From NCBI RefSeq assembly GCF_000820225.1, contig NZ_CDDK01000028.1, forward strand, positions 1 to 64,000: a DNA stretch of 64,000 nt. The letters run 5' to 3'. Source of the stretch: Aeromonas veronii bv. veronii. GTDB taxonomy: Bacteria; Pseudomonadota; Gammaproteobacteria; Enterobacterales; Aeromonadaceae. Position 1 is the first letter of the stretch. Every line of letters begins with the position of its first letter. Below are positions 9,639 to 21,165 of this stretch, one piece after another. Below the pieces are notes generated by a model. It made no database searches and had not been told where the DNA came from. It worked only from the letters and a program-made list of their open reading frames with translations. The position numbers and the translations under genes were made by a program.

Positions 9639-10048
9639 ATCACCGTCTTAATTACGAAAGTGGTCTGAACAGACAGCTTAGCTGCGGCCAGGGCAAACGC
9701 TTCACGCGCCAGAGCCTCAGGTACACCGTCCATCTCGTACAGAACCTTGCCAGGCTGGATCGGGCAAACCCAGTATTCCACGTTACCCTTACCTTTACCC
9801 ATACGAACTTCGAGGGGCTTTTCGGTGATGGGCTTGTCCGGGAACACACGGATCCAGATCTTACCTTGACGCTTAACGTGACGGGTCATGGCACGACGGG
9901 CTGCTTCGATTTGACGAGCAGTCAGTTGACCACGGGATGTCGCCTTCAGGCCAAAGGTACCGAAGGATACTTCGTTACCAGAGGTGGCCAGACCGCGGTT
10001 ACGACCCTTGTGGGTCTTGCGGAATTTAGTACGCTTAGGTTGCAACAT
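9635..10048 (-). CDS. rplP: 50S ribosomal protein L16
   Basis: Large-subunit protein near the A-site tRNA and peptidyl transferase centre. 137 residues with start [19 protein letters not shown], and the loop [18 protein letters not shown] that reaches the A site and carries the arginine hydroxylated in E. coli (R81 there). Between rpsC and rpmC in the S10 operon. Confidence 0.97.
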   Translation of the reverse strand: MLQPKRTKFRKTHKGRNRGLATSGNEVSFGTFGLKATSRGQLTARQIEAARRAMTRHVKRQGKIWIRVFPDKPITEKPLEVRMGKGKGNVEYWVCPIQPGKVLYEMDGVPEALAREAFALAAAKLSVQTTFVIKTVM

Positions 10049-10061
10049 TTACCGAATCTCC

Positions 10062-10775
10062 TTACTTAGCAGCGCGGCGCTTGTTGTCACGCTTGGGCTT
10101 TGCAGGAGCTTGCTCTTGAGCAGCGGCAGCGTTAACAGCAGCCAGACCGCCCAGAACTTCGCCCTTGAAGATCCAAACTTTAACGCCGATCACACCGTAA
10201 GTGGTGTGGGCTTCAGAAGTTGCGTAGTCGATGTCGGCACGCAGGGTGTGCAACGGCACACGACCTTCACGGTACCATTCGGTACGCGCGATTTCAGCGC
10301 CGCCCAGACGACCGGAAACTTCCACTTTGATGCCCTTGGCACCCAGGCGCATTGCGTTCTGTACGGCGCGCTTCATAGCACGACGGAACATTACACGACG
10401 CTCCAGCTGGGAAGTGATGCTGTCGGCAACGAGTTTGCCATCCAGCTCCGGCTTGCGGACTTCGGAAATGTTGATCTGAGCAGGCACGCCAGCAATAGTG
10501 GCTACAGCTTTGCGCAGCTTCTCAACGTCTTCGCCTTTCTTACCGATGACAACACCCGGACGAGCAGTGTGAATGGTCACACGGATGCTCTTGGCCGGAC
10601 GCTCAATGGTGATCTTGGACAAGGACGCGTTTTTCAGTTCCTTGGTCAGGAACTGGCGTACTTGAAAATCGCTGTACAGGTTGTCAGCGAAGTCTTTGGT
10701 GTTCGCGAACCAGGTAGAATTCCAAGGCTTGGTAATACCCAGGCGAATGCCATTAGGATGTACTTTCTGACCCAT
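10062..10775 (-). CDS. rpsC: 30S ribosomal protein S3
   Basis: Small-subunit protein at the mRNA entry channel. 237 residues (E. coli 233): N-terminal KH-type domain (about 38-110, [17 protein letters not shown] with the GxxG loop) and C-terminal S3 domain. The basic, Ala/Lys-rich tail is slightly longer than in E. coli. Between rplV and rplP. Confidence 0.97.
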   Translation of the reverse strand: MGQKVHPNGIRLGITKPWNSTWFANTKDFADNLYSDFQVRQFLTKELKNASLSKITIERPAKSIRVTIHTARPGVVIGKKGEDVEKLRKAVATIAGVPAQINISEVRKPELDGKLVADSITSQLERRVMFRRAMKRAVQNAMRLGAKGIKVEVSGRLGGAEIARTEWYREGRVPLHTLRADIDYATSEAHTTYGVIGVKVWIFKGEVLGGLAAVNAAAAQEQAPAKPKRDNKRRAAK

Positions 10776-10778
10776 TGC

Positions 10779-11126
10779 TTATCTCCCAGCCTTAGCGTCG
10801 GATACCACTACAGTGATGTGAGCGGTACGCTTGAGGATACGATCCGCACGACCTTTGGCACGCGGACGGATGCGCTTCATGGAGGGACCTTCGTCGACCA
10901 TGATAGTAGCAACACGCAGCGCGTCGATATCGGCGCCTTCGTTGTGCTCAGCGTTTGCAATGGCAGATTCCAGCACTTTCTTAACCAGCACTGCAGCCTT
11001 TTTCGGGCTGAAGGTCAGGATATTCAGAGCCTTGTCTACGGACAGACCACGTACTTGATCGGCTACCAGACGAGCTTTCTGGGCAGAAGTACGGGCATAA
11101 CGGTGTTTAGCGATAGCTTCCATCAT
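10779..11126 (-). CDS. rplV: 50S ribosomal protein L22
   Basis: Globular L22 whose long beta-hairpin lines the peptide exit tunnel (conserved [22 protein letters not shown]; changes in this hairpin alter macrolide response in other bacteria). Two ATG codons in tandem (11126 and 11123) could start it; the second lies 7 bases from AAGGG and is the better spaced. Product 114-115 residues, E. coli 110. Between rpsS and rpsC. Confidence 0.96.
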   Translation of the reverse strand: MMEAIAKHRYARTSAQKARLVADQVRGLSVDKALNILTFSPKKAAVLVKKVLESAIANAEHNEGADIDALRVATIMVDEGPSMKRIRPRAKGRADRILKRTAHITVVVSDAKAGR

Positions 11127-11133
11127 TTATCCC

Positions 11134-11427
<294 letters not shown>

Positions 11428-11434
11428 TTAACAA

Positions 11435-12256
11435 TTACTTGTTACGACGACGTACGATGTACTTGTCGGTACGCTTGTTCTTACGGGTCTTGAAGCCTTT
11501 AGCCTTCTGGCCCCATGGGGACACAGGCTGCATGCCCTTGTTACGACCCTCACCACCACCGTGCGGGTGGTCAACCGGGTTCATCGCCATACCGCGAACG
11601 GTCGGACGAATACCACGCCAGCGGTTTGCACCGGCTTTACCCAGTTGACGCAACATGTGCTCGGAGTTACCGACTTCACCGATGGTAGCGCGGCACTCGG
11701 CCAGAACTTTACGTACTTCGCCGGAACGCAGACGCAGAGTTACATAGTTACCTTCACGAGCCAGGATCTGGATGAAAGTACCAGCGGAACGAGCCAGCTG
11801 GGCACCTTTACCAGGCTTCATCTCTACAGCGTGAACGGTAGAACCAACCGGGATGTTGCGCATCGGCAGGGCGTTACCTACCTTGATGGCTGCATCAGCA
11901 CCAGAAGCGATCGCGTCACCAGCTTTCAGGCCTTTCGGAGCCAGGATGTAACGACGCTCACCGTCTGCATACAGCACCAAGGCGATGTTTGCGGTACGGT
12001 TCGGATCGTATTCCAGGCGCTCTACTTTAGCCGGGATACCGTCTTTGTCGCGCTTGAAGTCGACGATACGGTAGTGCTGCTTGTGACCACCACCGATATG
12101 ACGGGTAGTGATACGGCCGTTGTTGTTACGACCACCGGACTTGCTTTTGCTGTCCAGCAGAGCGGCGAAGGGCTTGCCCTTGTACAGCTCTTGATTGACG
12201 ATCTTGACGACGTGGCGGCGGCCCGGAGAAGTAGGCTTGCACTTAACGATTGCCAT
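11435..12256 (-). CDS. rplB: 50S ribosomal protein L2
   Basis: Largest and among the most conserved large-subunit proteins; needed for subunit association and peptidyl transferase activity. 273 residues, as in E. coli. The signature [20 protein letters not shown], including the conserved His (H229 in E. coli), is present near residue 220-240. Between rplW and rpsS. Confidence 0.98.
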   Translation of the reverse strand: MAIVKCKPTSPGRRHVVKIVNQELYKGKPFAALLDSKSKSGGRNNNGRITTRHIGGGHKQHYRIVDFKRDKDGIPAKVERLEYDPNRTANIALVLYADGERRYILAPKGLKAGDAIASGADAAIKVGNALPMRNIPVGSTVHAVEMKPGKGAQLARSAGTFIQILAREGNYVTLRLRSGEVRKVLAECRATIGEVGNSEHMLRQLGKAGANRWRGIRPTVRGMAMNPVDHPHGGGEGRNKGMQPVSPWGQKAKGFKTRKNKRTDKYIVRRRNK

Positions 12257-12271
12257 TTTTGAGAACTCCTC

Positions 12272-12574
12272 TTACTCGGCTGCGCCCATGAAGTCGATGT
12301 CCTGACCAGCTTTCAGGGTCACATAAGCCTTTTTCCAATCGGAACGACGGCCTACGCGTGCACCTGCGCGCTTGGTCTTACCCTTCATGTTCAGGGTACG
12401 GACGGTCTCAACTTCGACCTCGAACAGTTTCGCAACTGCAGCTTTGACTTCCGCCTTGGTAGCATCAACAGCAACTTTGAACACGATAGTGTTCTGCTTT
12501 TCTGCAACCATGGTGCTCTTTTCAGAGATGTGCGGAGCCTTCAGAACTTTCAGCAGACGCTCTTCACGGATCAT
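12272..12574 (-). CDS. rplW: 50S ribosomal protein L23
   Basis: Exit-tunnel protein and main docking site for trigger factor and SRP. 100 residues, same as E. coli, start [20 protein letters not shown]. The start codon overlaps the rplD stop by 4 bases (ATGA), so translation is likely coupled. The acidic loop used by trigger factor ([11 protein letters not shown]) is kept. Confidence 0.97.
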   Translation of the reverse strand: MIREERLLKVLKAPHISEKSTMVAEKQNTIVFKVAVDATKAEVKAAVAKLFEVEVETVRTLNMKGKTKRAGARVGRRSDWKKAYVTLKAGQDIDFMGAAE

Positions 12575-13176
12575 GCCAGCATCTCCTCGATTTGCTTAAC
12601 TGCGTCAGCAGTCATCAGAACCTTGTCGAAAGCGATCAGGCTGACCGGGTCGATACCGGCAACGTCACGCACGTCAACTTTGTACAGGTTGCGAGCAGCC
12701 AGGAACAGGTTCTCATCGACTTCAGCAGTCACGATCAGAACATCAGTCAGTTCCATTTCTTTCAGCTTGGCGATCAGTTCTTTGGTCTTCGGAGCTTCGA
12801 TGCCGAACTTCTCAACAACGATCAGGCGCTCTTGACGTACCAGCTCGGACAGAATGCTACGGATAGCGCCGCGGTACATCTTCTTGTTTACTTTCTGGCT
12901 GTGATCTTGCGGCTTAGCAGCAAAAGTCACACCACCGGAACGCCAGATGGGCGAACGGATGGAGCCAGCACGGGCACGACCAGTACCCTTCTGACGCCAC
13001 GGCTTTTTGCCGCCACCAGACACTTCAGAGCGAGTCAGCTGCGCACGAGTACCCTGACGGGCACCAGCGGCATATGCAACGACGACCTGGTGAACCAGAG
13101 CTTCGTTGAATTCGCGCCCGAAGGTAGTCTCGGAAACTTCAAGAGCGCTCTTGGCGTCTTTCATTACCAATTCCAT
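12571..13176 (-). CDS. rplD: 50S ribosomal protein L4
   Basis: Tunnel protein and, in E. coli, the autogenous regulator of the S10 operon through both attenuation and translational repression at the leader. 201 residues, as in E. coli. The extended loop ([20 protein letters not shown]) that narrows the exit tunnel is intact. Between rplC and rplW. A matching S10 leader of similar length is present upstream of rpsJ. Confidence 0.97.
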   Translation of the reverse strand: MELVMKDAKSALEVSETTFGREFNEALVHQVVVAYAAGARQGTRAQLTRSEVSGGGKKPWRQKGTGRARAGSIRSPIWRSGGVTFAAKPQDHSQKVNKKMYRGAIRSILSELVRQERLIVVEKFGIEAPKTKELIAKLKEMELTDVLIVTAEVDENLFLAARNLYKVDVRDVAGIDPVSLIAFDKVLMTADAVKQIEEMLA

Positions 13177-13193
13177 TACTATCTCCTCAGACG

Positions 13194-13826
13194 TTACGCT
13201 TTGACGGCAGGTTTGACGATCACGTTGCCGTTGGTTGCACCCGGTACTGCACCTTTGATGAGCAGCAGGTTGCGTTCAGCGTCAACACGAACCAGTTCCA
13301 AGTTCTGAGTCGTTACACGCTCAGCACCCATGTGACCAGCCATCTTTTTGCCCTTGAATACACGACCCGGAGTCTGGTTCTGACCGATAGAACCCGGAAC
13401 GCGGTGAGACAAGGAGTTACCGTGGGTCATATCCTGGGTGCGGAAGTTGTGGCGCTTAACAGTACCAGCAAAGCCCTTACCTTTGGATGTGCCGGTAACG
13501 TCTACCAGCTTAACGTCAGCGAGAAGATCTACTTTCAGCTCGCTACCAACAGTGAAAGTTTCACCGTTGTTCAGGCGGAATTCCCACAGACCGCGACCGG
13601 CTTCTACACCAGCTTTGGCGAAGTGGCCAGCTTCCGGCTTGGTCACACGGCTGGCTTTCTTGGCGCCAGTGGTAACCTGAATAGCGTTGTAGCCGTCGGT
13701 TTCTACAGATTTGACCTGAGTTACACGGTTAGCTTCAACTTCGATAACAGTCACCGGGATAGAAACGCCATCTTCAGTGAAGATGCGAGTCATACCCACT
13801 TTGCGACCTACAAGACCGATTGTCAT
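13194..13826 (-). CDS. rplC: 50S ribosomal protein L3
   Basis: Early-assembly large-subunit protein reaching the peptidyl transferase centre. The ATG at 13826 gives 210 residues ([16 protein letters not shown]), one more than E. coli, with AAAGAGG 9 bases upstream; a TTG three codons earlier is possible but unlikely. The glutamine methylated in E. coli (Q150) lies in a conserved [20 protein letters not shown] context. Between rpsJ and rplD. Confidence 0.96.
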   Translation of the reverse strand: MTIGLVGRKVGMTRIFTEDGVSIPVTVIEVEANRVTQVKSVETDGYNAIQVTTGAKKASRVTKPEAGHFAKAGVEAGRGLWEFRLNNGETFTVGSELKVDLLADVKLVDVTGTSKGKGFAGTVKRHNFRTQDMTHGNSLSHRVPGSIGQNQTPGRVFKGKKMAGHMGAERVTTQNLELVRVDAERNLLLIKGAVPGATNGNVIVKPAVKA

Positions 13827-13848
13827 TGTTATCAACCTCTTTCCGTAA

Positions 13849-14335
<487 letters not shown>

Positions 14336-14341
14336 GAGGGA

Positions 14342-14369
14342 ATTATACGGATTTTTCAAATTTGCGCAA
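14342..14369 (-). promoter_or_regulatory. S10 operon promoter
   Basis: Minus strand TTGCGC (14364-14369), 16-bp spacer, perfect TATAAT (14342-14347). The predicted start, near 14335, leaves a leader of about 175 bases before rpsJ. Confidence 0.75.
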
Positions 14370-14516
14370 GGGAGAGCGAACAGATTATGCGCAGTTTTAT
14401 GTGACAGATGGATCTCGCCTGCGGCAACACACTCTGCTACCGACACCAAGGTAACGACAATGTTACAAGCAGACTGGTAGACTGTGCGCTTGCCTCTGTC
14501 AGTGGAACGACATCCC

Positions 14517-15431
14517 ATGCTCAAAGATCAAAAAAAAGCCTATCAGTATGGCCTTTGCGCCGTTGCCCTCTGGTCGACGGTCGCCACCGCCTTCAAGATC
14601 TCCCTAGCCTATTTCGAACCCGTGCAACTGTTGCTTGTGGCCGCCTTCACCTCGACTCTCACGCTGACAGCCGTCGTCGCCAAACAGGGCAAACTGCCGC
14701 TGCTGGGAAGCTACATCAAGGCCCGCCCTTTCTACTACCTGACTCTGGGCGTGCTGAATCCCTTTCTCTATTACCTGTTGCTGTTCAAAGCCTATGATCT
14801 GCTGCCTGCCCAGCAGGCACAGACCCTCAACTACACCTGGGCCATTACCCTCAGTCTGCTGGCCGTCCCCTTCCTCGGCCAGAAGCTGCGTCGGCGCGAT
14901 GGCGTCGCCATCGTGCTGGGGTATTTTGGCGCACTGGTGATCGCCACCAGAGGGGATGTATTCGGCCTCCAGTTCGACAGCCCCCTCGGCGTGACGCTGG
15001 CGCTGGTCTCGACCCTCATCTGGGCCAGCTACTGGATCCTCAACACCCGCAATCAGGGCGATCCCATTGTCAGCCTGTTGCTCGGCTTTATGATCAGCCT
15101 GCCTTTTATCGTCGTGGCGACCTGGTTGCTCTCCGATTTTGCCATGACCGCCTGGCAGGGATGGGCTGGTGCCATCTATGTGGGACTGTTCGAAATGGGC
15201 TTCGGTTTCGTGCTCTGGCTGATGGCGCTGCGCCATGCCACCAACACGGCCCCCATCAGCAACCTCATTTTCATCTCGCCGTTTGCCTCGCTGGTGCTGC
15301 TCAATCTGCTGATCGGCGAAGCCATCCATCCGGCCACCCCCATCGGGTTGGCGCTCATCGTTGCCGCCCTGCTGATCCAGCAGCTCAAGTACGGCAAACG
15401 CTATCGAGCATCAGTCGAAACCAAGAGCTGA
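14517..15431 (+). CDS. EamA/DMT-family inner-membrane transporter
   Basis: Ten-helix permease of the drug/metabolite transporter superfamily, 304 residues from the ATG at 14517 (MLKDQKKAYQYGLCAVALWS). Two EamA repeats, about residues 10-140 and 155-290, are visible, with the typical LWSTVATAFKI start of the first and the WASYWILNTR start of the second. Substrate unknown; relatives export amino acids, metabolites or drugs. It is divergent from the S10 operon across a 180-bp upstream region and convergent with envZ over a shared terminator. An in-frame upstream start (14484) is less likely. Confidence 0.85.
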   Translation: MLKDQKKAYQYGLCAVALWSTVATAFKISLAYFEPVQLLLVAAFTSTLTLTAVVAKQGKLPLLGSYIKARPFYYLTLGVLNPFLYYLLLFKAYDLLPAQQAQTLNYTWAITLSLLAVPFLGQKLRRRDGVAIVLGYFGALVIATRGDVFGLQFDSPLGVTLALVSTLIWASYWILNTRNQGDPIVSLLLGFMISLPFIVVATWLLSDFAMTAWQGWAGAIYVGLFEMGFGFVLWLMALRHATNTAPISNLIFISPFASLVLLNLLIGEAIHPATPIGLALIVAALLIQQLKYGKRYRASVETKS

Positions 15432-15438
15432 CCATGCA

Positions 15439-15466
15439 GAAGGGCGTATCCACGGATACGCCCTTC
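15439..15466. terminator. Bidirectional terminator between the DMT gene and envZ
   Basis: Perfect 13-bp inverted repeat (15439-15451/15454-15466) with a 2-base loop, between two convergent genes. Confidence 0.85.
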
Positions 15467-15468
15467 TC

Positions 15469-16779
15469 TCAATCCATCCACTCCTGTGGCTGATGTTTCG
15501 GCAGCCGCATCTCGACCAGCAGGCCGCCGAGATCCGAGCTTCCCAGCCGGATAGTGCCATGGTGCTGGGCGACTATCTTGGCCACGATGGCCAACCCCAG
15601 CCCACTGCCGCCAACGGTCCGCGCCACATTACCCTGAGTAAACGGCTTGAGCACCCGGGAATAGTCCTGCTCCGGAATGCCGGGGCCATCATCGGATAGG
15701 CGCAGGCGCACCCAGTGCCCATCGTCCTTGAGCTCGGCATGCAAACGGCTCGCCCCATAACGCTGCGAGTTGCTTGAGAGGTTGTTCAACACCCGCCGGA
15801 TACTGACCGGATTGCAGGCCACCCGCACCGCCTCTTGCGGCAGCGCCAGATCAACTTCCAGTCCCTGCTCCGAGTAGATCAGCAAGGTATCGTGCACCAG
15901 CTGAGTCAGGTCGATCGGCTCCAGATCCAGGCCCTCGTCCGGGCGGATGTAGTCGATGAACTGATCGATGATGGCATTGGACTCATCGATATCGGCGTTG
16001 ATGCTCTCCTTGAGGTACTCGTCACCAGAGGACATCATCTCGGTGGCAAGCCGTATGCGGGTCAGCGGAGTACGCAGATCGTGGGAAACCCCCGCCATCA
16101 TCAGGTTACGCTCTTCGATCAGGCTCTTGATGGAGTGCGACATATGGTTGAAGGTGCGGGTCAGTCGCCGCACTTCCCGTGATCCCAGCTCCCCCAGCGC
16201 CTCGGGGAAATGGCCTCTGGCCACCGCAACTGCACCAGCTTCGAGATCCTCGAGCGGGCGCACCAGCTGCCGGGCAAAGCGCCAGGCCGCAAACAGGGTG
16301 ATCACCAGCAGCACGCTCAGATAGATGATGAGGGGTTCGATATCGTCATCTTCAATCTCGGTCAGCGGGATCCGCACCCAGATTTTGCTGGCCTGCGGCG
16401 GCTGGATCCAGATGATGTAGTGATCCTGGATCTCGACCCGCACCTTGGCCGGGCCACCCAGCTCGCGACTGATGTTCTCCTCCAGATAGGGGTATGGCTT
16501 GGCATCGTTGAAGCCATGTTGCACCGCCTCGCTCTGGGTGTAGATGTCGGTACCGGTTGTCACATAGACCAGCGCCTCGGCATCTTCACTCAGCGCCAGT
16601 TGTTCAGTGTTGACCGGAAAGATCAGCTTGACCTGATTGGCCAGCAAGTGACTGATCTGCTTGACGGTTGGCGCCAGCAGATAGTTGTAGAAGGTGACGT
16701 AGGAGACCGCTTGATAGACCACCAGAACGGCAGCCAGAAACCAGAGCATGCGCGAGAACATGCTGCCGACCTTTTTCAT
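15469..16779 (-). CDS. envZ: Two-component sensor histidine kinase EnvZ
   Basis: Inner-membrane osmosensor kinase that phosphorylates and dephosphorylates OmpR. 436 residues (E. coli 450). TM1 about 10-32, periplasmic part 33-148, TM2 about 149-168, HAMP 169-222, then the H-box [14 protein letters not shown] with phospho-acceptor His233, N-box [11 protein letters not shown]1 [10 protein letters not shown] and G2 [10 protein letters not shown]. The start overlaps the ompR stop by 4 bases. As with other EnvZ proteins, the periplasmic domain is the least conserved part. Confidence 0.93.
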   Translation of the reverse strand: MKKVGSMFSRMLWFLAAVLVVYQAVSYVTFYNYLLAPTVKQISHLLANQVKLIFPVNTEQLALSEDAEALVYVTTGTDIYTQSEAVQHGFNDAKPYPYLEENISRELGGPAKVRVEIQDHYIIWIQPPQASKIWVRIPLTEIEDDDIEPLIIYLSVLLVITLFAAWRFARQLVRPLEDLEAGAVAVARGHFPEALGELGSREVRRLTRTFNHMSHSIKSLIEERNLMMAGVSHDLRTPLTRIRLATEMMSSGDEYLKESINADIDESNAIIDQFIDYIRPDEGLDLEPIDLTQLVHDTLLIYSEQGLEVDLALPQEAVRVACNPVSIRRVLNNLSSNSQRYGASRLHAELKDDGHWVRLRLSDDGPGIPEQDYSRVLKPFTQGNVARTVGGSGLGLAIVAKIVAQHHGTIRLGSSDLGGLLVEMRLPKHQPQEWMD

Positions 16780-17498
16780 GCACCGTCACCATCTGGCACG
16801 AACACATACCCCAGACCCCAGACGGTCTGCAGATAGCGGGGCTGGGCCGGATCCTGTTCCAGCAGGCGGCGCAGGCGGGAAACCTGCACGTCGATGCTGC
16901 GCTCGGTGGCGGTGTATTCGCGGCCACGGGCCAGATTCATCAGCTTGTCGCGGGAGAGCGGCTCGCGCGGATGGCTGACCAGTACCTTGAGCACCGCAAA
17001 TTCACCGCTGGTGAGCGCCATCGGCTCACCATCCCGGCTCAGCTCGCGGGTCGCCAGATTGAGTTGAAAGGCGCCGAAGTTGACCACCTTCTCTGCAGCA
17101 GAAGGGGCCCCCGGCAGCTCGACGGTATGGCGGCGCAGCACGGCACGGATCCGCGCCAGCAATTCGCGGGGGTTAAACGGCTTGGGCAGATAGTCATCAG
17201 CCCCCATCTCGAGCCCGACGATGCGATCCACTTCATCCCCCTTGGCGGTGAGCATCAGCACCGGGATCTGGTTGCCCGCTTCCCGCAGACGGCGGCAGAT
17301 GGAGAGCCCATCCTCCCCCGGCAACATCAGGTCGAGCACCATCAGGCTGAAGTTTTCACGAGTCAGCAAGCGATCGGCCTGCTCGCCATTGGCCACGCCG
17401 CGCACTACGAATCCCTGCTCGGTGAGATAGCGTTCCAACAGGGAACGTAATTTCAGGTCATCGTCCACGACCAGGACCTTGTATTGCTGCTGACTCAT
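16776..17498 (-). CDS. ompR: Two-component response regulator OmpR
   Basis: DNA-binding regulator of porin and other osmotic genes. 240 residues: receiver domain 1-125 with acidic pocket Asp12/Asp13, phospho-acceptor Asp56 ([12 protein letters not shown]) and switch Lys106 (YLPKPFNP); winged-helix output domain about 135-235 with the recognition segment [19 protein letters not shown]. First gene of an ompR-envZ operon. The 249-bp gap to greB contains its promoter, which could not be placed with confidence. Confidence 0.95.
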   Translation of the reverse strand: MSQQQYKVLVVDDDLKLRSLLERYLTEQGFVVRGVANGEQADRLLTRENFSLMVLDLMLPGEDGLSICRRLREAGNQIPVLMLTAKGDEVDRIVGLEMGADDYLPKPFNPRELLARIRAVLRRHTVELPGAPSAAEKVVNFGAFQLNLATRELSRDGEPMALTSGEFAVLKVLVSHPREPLSRDKLMNLARGREYTATERSIDVQVSRLRRLLEQDPAQPRYLQTVWGLGYVFVPDGDGA

Positions 17499-17669
17499 TG
17501 CTTTGCCTCTTCATTCTTTAGCTGCCCCCAATACTAGGGGGGGATATAGCGGGAGCAAAGCACAAATATGTTACCGGTTATTACCCGTCCCGAGAGCGTG
17601 ACGGCCATCAAGTCACTGCGCTGGCCAGCAACTCCCTGAATGGCGCCAGCCGAGCCATCACGATTTCCC

Positions 17670-17697
17670 TCGACAGCAAGAGGACAAAAGCTAATAT
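17670..17697 (+). promoter_or_regulatory. Possible greB promoter
   Basis: TCGACA (17670-17675), 16-bp spacer and TAATAT (17692-17697), 50 bases before the greB ATG. Sequence match only. Confidence 0.4.
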
Positions 17698-17747
17698 TCC
17701 CGAGCAGTTAGCGATGAATACCCCTCTTTGACCAGGTCCGCATTACC

Positions 17748-18221
17748 ATGAAGACAAAGCTGATCACCCGCGAAGGCTACAACAAGCTGAAAGAAGAGCT
17801 CGATTTCCTCTGGCGCCAGGAGCGCCCCGAGGTCACCAGGAAGGTGGCATGGGCCGCCAGTCTGGGGGATCGCAGCGAAAATGCCGACTACCAGTACAAC
17901 AAGAAGCGGCTGCGGGAGATCGACCGGCGGGTGCGTTACCTGCGCAAGTGCCTCGAAGAGCTGGGGATCGTCGACTATGCCCCCGCGCAGGAGGGCAAGG
18001 TCTTCTTCGGCGCCTGGGTCGAGGTGGAAAACGAAGAGGGCGAGACCAAGCGCTTTCGCATCGTCGGCTATGACGAGATCTTCGAGCGCAAGGATTACAT
18101 CTCCATCGACTCCCCCATGGCCCGCGCCCTGCTCAAGAAAGAGGTCGGTGATGAAGCCATCGTCCGTACGCCAGTTGGTGACGTCTGCTGGTATATCAAC
18201 GAGATCAGCTACCCCAAATAG
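17748..18221 (+). CDS. greB: Transcription elongation factor GreB
   Basis: Rescues backtracked RNA polymerase by stimulating transcript cleavage through the secondary channel. 157 residues: N-terminal coiled coil about 1-75 with the acidic tip GDRSENADYQYNK, then the FKBP-like C-terminal domain (IVGYDEIFERKDYISIDSPMARALL). The strongly basic coiled coil (RRVRYLRKCLEEL) favours GreB over GreA. Followed by tex in the same direction, as in E. coli, and divergent from ompR. Confidence 0.93.
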   Translation: MKTKLITREGYNKLKEELDFLWRQERPEVTRKVAWAASLGDRSENADYQYNKKRLREIDRRVRYLRKCLEELGIVDYAPAQEGKVFFGAWVEVENEEGETKRFRIVGYDEIFERKDYISIDSPMARALLKKEVGDEAIVRTPVGDVCWYINEISYPK

Positions 18222-18422
18222 CCGGACTACTGGTGAGCTGCTTGCCACAGGCACATCCTGAGTCACAGGTGAAATGGCAAGATATGCGCTATCCCCTGCG
18301 ACTTATCAGTCTGACTGGTGCAGACCCCAGCGCAGGGTGGCATCCCGCAACACGACCCCATATAGTGCTCACACTTGGCGCCTGATGGCGCGGACTCGAC
18401 CACAGAGGCCCTCAACAACATC

Positions 18423-20732
18423 ATGATGCAAACCATAGAGAGACAGATTGCCGGTGAGCTCCATGCTCGCCCGGAGCAGGTGCAGGCCGCAGTGCGCCTG
18501 CTGGATGAAGGCTCGACCGTGCCCTTTATCGCCCGTTACCGTAAAGAGGTGACCGGCGGTCTGGACGACAGCCAGCTACGTACTCTGGAGAGCCGCCTCG
18601 GCTATCTGCGTGAACTGGAAGATCGCCGTCAGGTGATCATTCGCTCCATCGAAGAGCAGGGCAAACTGACCCCCGAGCTGATGCGCGAATTGAATGGCGC
18701 CGACAGCAAGACCCGACTGGAAGACCTCTACCTCCCCTACAAGCCCAAGCGCCGCACCAAGGGGCAGATGGCGATCGAAGCCGGGTTGGAGCCGCTGGCC
18801 AACCTGCTGCTCAGCGACCCGATGCAGGATCCCGAGCAAGCGGCGGCCGCCTTCCTCAATCCCGAACAGGGCATTGCCGACAACAAGGCAGCCCTCGACG
18901 GCGCCCGCTATATCCTGATGGAGCGCTTCGCCGAGCAGGCCGACCTGCTGGAGAAGCTGCGCGACTACCTGTGGCAGAATGCCACCCTGCGCGCCCGCGT
19001 GGTGGCAGGCAAGGAGCAGGAAGGGGCCAAGTTCAAGGACTATTTCGAACACGACGAACCCCTGCACAAGGCCCCCTCCCACCGGGTGCTGGCCATGCTG
19101 CGCGGCCGCAATGAGGGGATCCTCAATCTGGCTCTGGTAACCGGTGACGACGAGAGTGCCAGCCCCTGCGAAGGGATCATTGCCCACCACCTCAAGCTCA
19201 ATCTGCAGAACCGCCCGGCTGACAAATGGCTGCAAGGGGTGGTGAGCTGGACCTGGAAGATCAAGTTGTCGCTTCAGATGGAGACCGAGCTGATCGGCCG
19301 TATCCGCGAATCGGCAGAGGAGGAGGCGATCAAGGTGTTCGCCATGAACCTCAAGGATCTGCTGATGGCGGCCCCGGCGGGCATGCGCTGCACCATGGGG
19401 CTGGATCCGGGCATCCGTACCGGGGTCAAGGTTGCCGTGGTGGATGCCACCGGCAAACTGGTCGATCACGCCACCATCTATCCGTTCGAACCAAAACGCC
19501 AGATTGATCAAAGCCTCAAGACCCTGAGCGAGCTGTGCCAGAAACACAAGGTCGAGCTCATCAGCATCGGCAACGGCACCGCCTCGCGGGAGACCGACCG
19601 GCTGGTGAGCGACCTGTTCGAGCGCTACCCCGCCGCCAAGGCGCAGAAGATAGTGGTGAGCGAAGCAGGAGCCTCGGTCTACTCCGCCTCCGAACTCGCC
19701 TCCCAGGAGTTCCCGGATCTCGACGTCTCGATCCGTGGCGCCGTCTCCATCGCCCGCCGCCTGCAAGACCCGTTGGCCGAGTTGGTCAAGATCGACCCCA
19801 AGAGTATCGGGGTGGGCCAGTATCAGCACGACGTCGGCCAGAGCCAGCTGGCCCGCCGGCTGGATGCGGTGGTTGAGGATTGCGTGAACGCGGTCGGGGT
19901 CGATGTGAACACCGCCTCGGTCGCCCTGCTCAACCGGGTTTCCGGCCTCTCCCAGACGCTGGCCCAGAACATCGTCGCCTATCGGGATGAGCACGGCGCT
20001 TTCAAGAGCCGTCAGCAGTTGCTGAAAGTAAGCCGACTCGGCCCCAAAGCCTTCGAACAGTGTGCCGGCTTCCTACGCATTCGCGGCGGCAACAATCCCC
20101 TCGACAGCTCAGCGGTACACCCGGAGTCCTATCCGGTCGTGGAGCGGATCCTCGCCAAGCTGGAGCAGACCGTGGAGAGCCTGCTCGGCAACAGCAGCCT
20201 GCTGCGCAGCCTGAAACCGGCCGACTATACCGATGAGCAATTCGGCGTACCTACCGTCACCGACATCATCGGCGAGCTGGACAAGCCGGGCCGCGACCCG
20301 CGCCCCGAGTTCAAAACCGCGACCTTCAAGGAAGGGGTGGAGCAGATCAGCGACCTGGTGCCCGAGATGGTGCTGGAAGGGGTGGTCACCAACGTCACCA
20401 ACTTCGGTGCCTTCGTCGATATCGGTGTTCATCAGGACGGGCTGGTGCATATCTCCTCCCTGACCGACCGTTTCGTCAAGGATCCCCGTGAGGTGGTCAA
20501 GGCGGGCGACATTGTACGGGTCAAGGTGCTGGAAGTGGACGCCCCGCGCAAGCGGATTAGCCTGACCATGCGCCTCGACGAAAAGGCAGGGCAACCCGCT
20601 CGCAAGCCGGCTGAAGCGCGCAACAGTAGTGCCGGCAACACCAAGCCAAGAAATGAGCCGCGCCAAAGCCCCCCTATGGGTGGTGCCATGGGCAACGCCT
20701 TCGCGGCAGCGCTCTCCAAAGCGAAAAAGTAA
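18423..20732 (+). CDS. tex: Tex-family RNA-binding transcription accessory protein
   Basis: Large nucleic-acid-binding protein related to eukaryotic Spt6 (yhgF in E. coli). From the ATG at 18423 it has 769 residues: helical N-terminal part, YqgF/RNase H-like domain around 320-450 ([17 protein letters not shown]), helix-hairpin-helix motifs around 480-560, and a C-terminal S1 domain ([19 protein letters not shown], about 645-715) followed by a low-complexity, probably disordered tail. A second ATG immediately follows the first. Upstream in-frame codons back to 18375 are not conserved. Next to greB, as in E. coli. Confidence 0.93.
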   Translation: MMQTIERQIAGELHARPEQVQAAVRLLDEGSTVPFIARYRKEVTGGLDDSQLRTLESRLGYLRELEDRRQVIIRSIEEQGKLTPELMRELNGADSKTRLEDLYLPYKPKRRTKGQMAIEAGLEPLANLLLSDPMQDPEQAAAAFLNPEQGIADNKAALDGARYILMERFAEQADLLEKLRDYLWQNATLRARVVAGKEQEGAKFKDYFEHDEPLHKAPSHRVLAMLRGRNEGILNLALVTGDDESASPCEGIIAHHLKLNLQNRPADKWLQGVVSWTWKIKLSLQMETELIGRIRESAEEEAIKVFAMNLKDLLMAAPAGMRCTMGLDPGIRTGVKVAVVDATGKLVDHATIYPFEPKRQIDQSLKTLSELCQKHKVELISIGNGTASRETDRLVSDLFERYPAAKAQKIVVSEAGASVYSASELASQEFPDLDVSIRGAVSIARRLQDPLAELVKIDPKSIGVGQYQHDVGQSQLARRLDAVVEDCVNAVGVDVNTASVALLNRVSGLSQTLAQNIVAYRDEHGAFKSRQQLLKVSRLGPKAFEQCAGFLRIRGGNNPLDSSAVHPESYPVVERILAKLEQTVESLLGNSSLLRSLKPADYTDEQFGVPTVTDIIGELDKPGRDPRPEFKTATFKEGVEQISDLVPEMVLEGVVTNVTNFGAFVDIGVHQDGLVHISSLTDRFVKDPREVVKAGDIVRVKVLEVDAPRKRISLTMRLDEKAGQPARKPAEARNSSAGNTKPRNEPRQSPPMGGAMGNAFAAALSKAKK

Positions 20733-20759
20733 CGATACCTTCAGACGTCTTCTAAATGC

Positions 20760-20783
20760 AAAAAGCCCCACAAGGGGCTTTTT
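20760..20783. terminator. Terminator shared by tex and the 92-residue gene
   Basis: Perfect 10-bp stem (20760-20769/20774-20783) with 4-base loop and A/T tracts on both sides, between convergent genes. Confidence 0.85.
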
Positions 20784-20801
20784 TACACGCGAAGCTCAGG
20801 A

Positions 20802-21080
20802 TTACTGCGTCAGGGCAGCAAGAATGCTCTCGGGCTCTCCATGCTGGGCCAGCACCTCCCGCAGTCGGTTGAATGCCTTGCAGGCCTCTTGCGGATACTT
20901 GCCGTAAGAGACGACGCCGGTGTGGCTCCAGCCAGCCGCCAGCATCACTTTCTTCTTGAAACTGGTTCCTTCAGTTCCCCCTCCTCCAAGCTGCATCAGA
21001 AACTGCTCCATCTGCAGGTGGGGGGGCGGTACACGGGAGAAGGTGGTGAAATCTTCCGCTTTGACTTCATCGAAATGCAT
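20802..21080 (-). CDS. Hypothetical protein, 92 residues
   Basis: I do not recognise this protein. It has a good AGGAG 5 bases before its ATG and ends directly before a terminator, so it looks expressed as a single gene. The product is soluble with no signal peptide; it has a Gly run (QLGGGGTEG, about 31-39), a KKKVMLAAGWSHTG segment and a helical C-terminal half. The Gly-rich start followed by Lys/aromatic residues could suggest ligand or nucleic-acid binding, but that is a guess. Confidence 0.65.
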   Translation of the reverse strand: MHFDEVKAEDFTTFSRVPPPHLQMEQFLMQLGGGGTEGTSFKKKVMLAAGWSHTGVVSYGKYPQEACKAFNRLREVLAQHGEPESILAALTQ

Positions 21081-21165
21081 GACAGCTCCTGTGAAATTGG
21101 AATGGGCCTGATCTTCAGGTTAGTTGCAAAACAGGCAAAGCAGCTGAAAGTTTGACGAGGGTGAC

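Noticed and set aside
17499-17669. Promoter of ompR-envZ
   Set aside because: Several TATA-like hexamers but no -35/-10 pair with acceptable spacing.
18576-19994. Open frame of 472 codons on the minus strand
   Set aside because: Antisense shadow of tex, no family resemblance.
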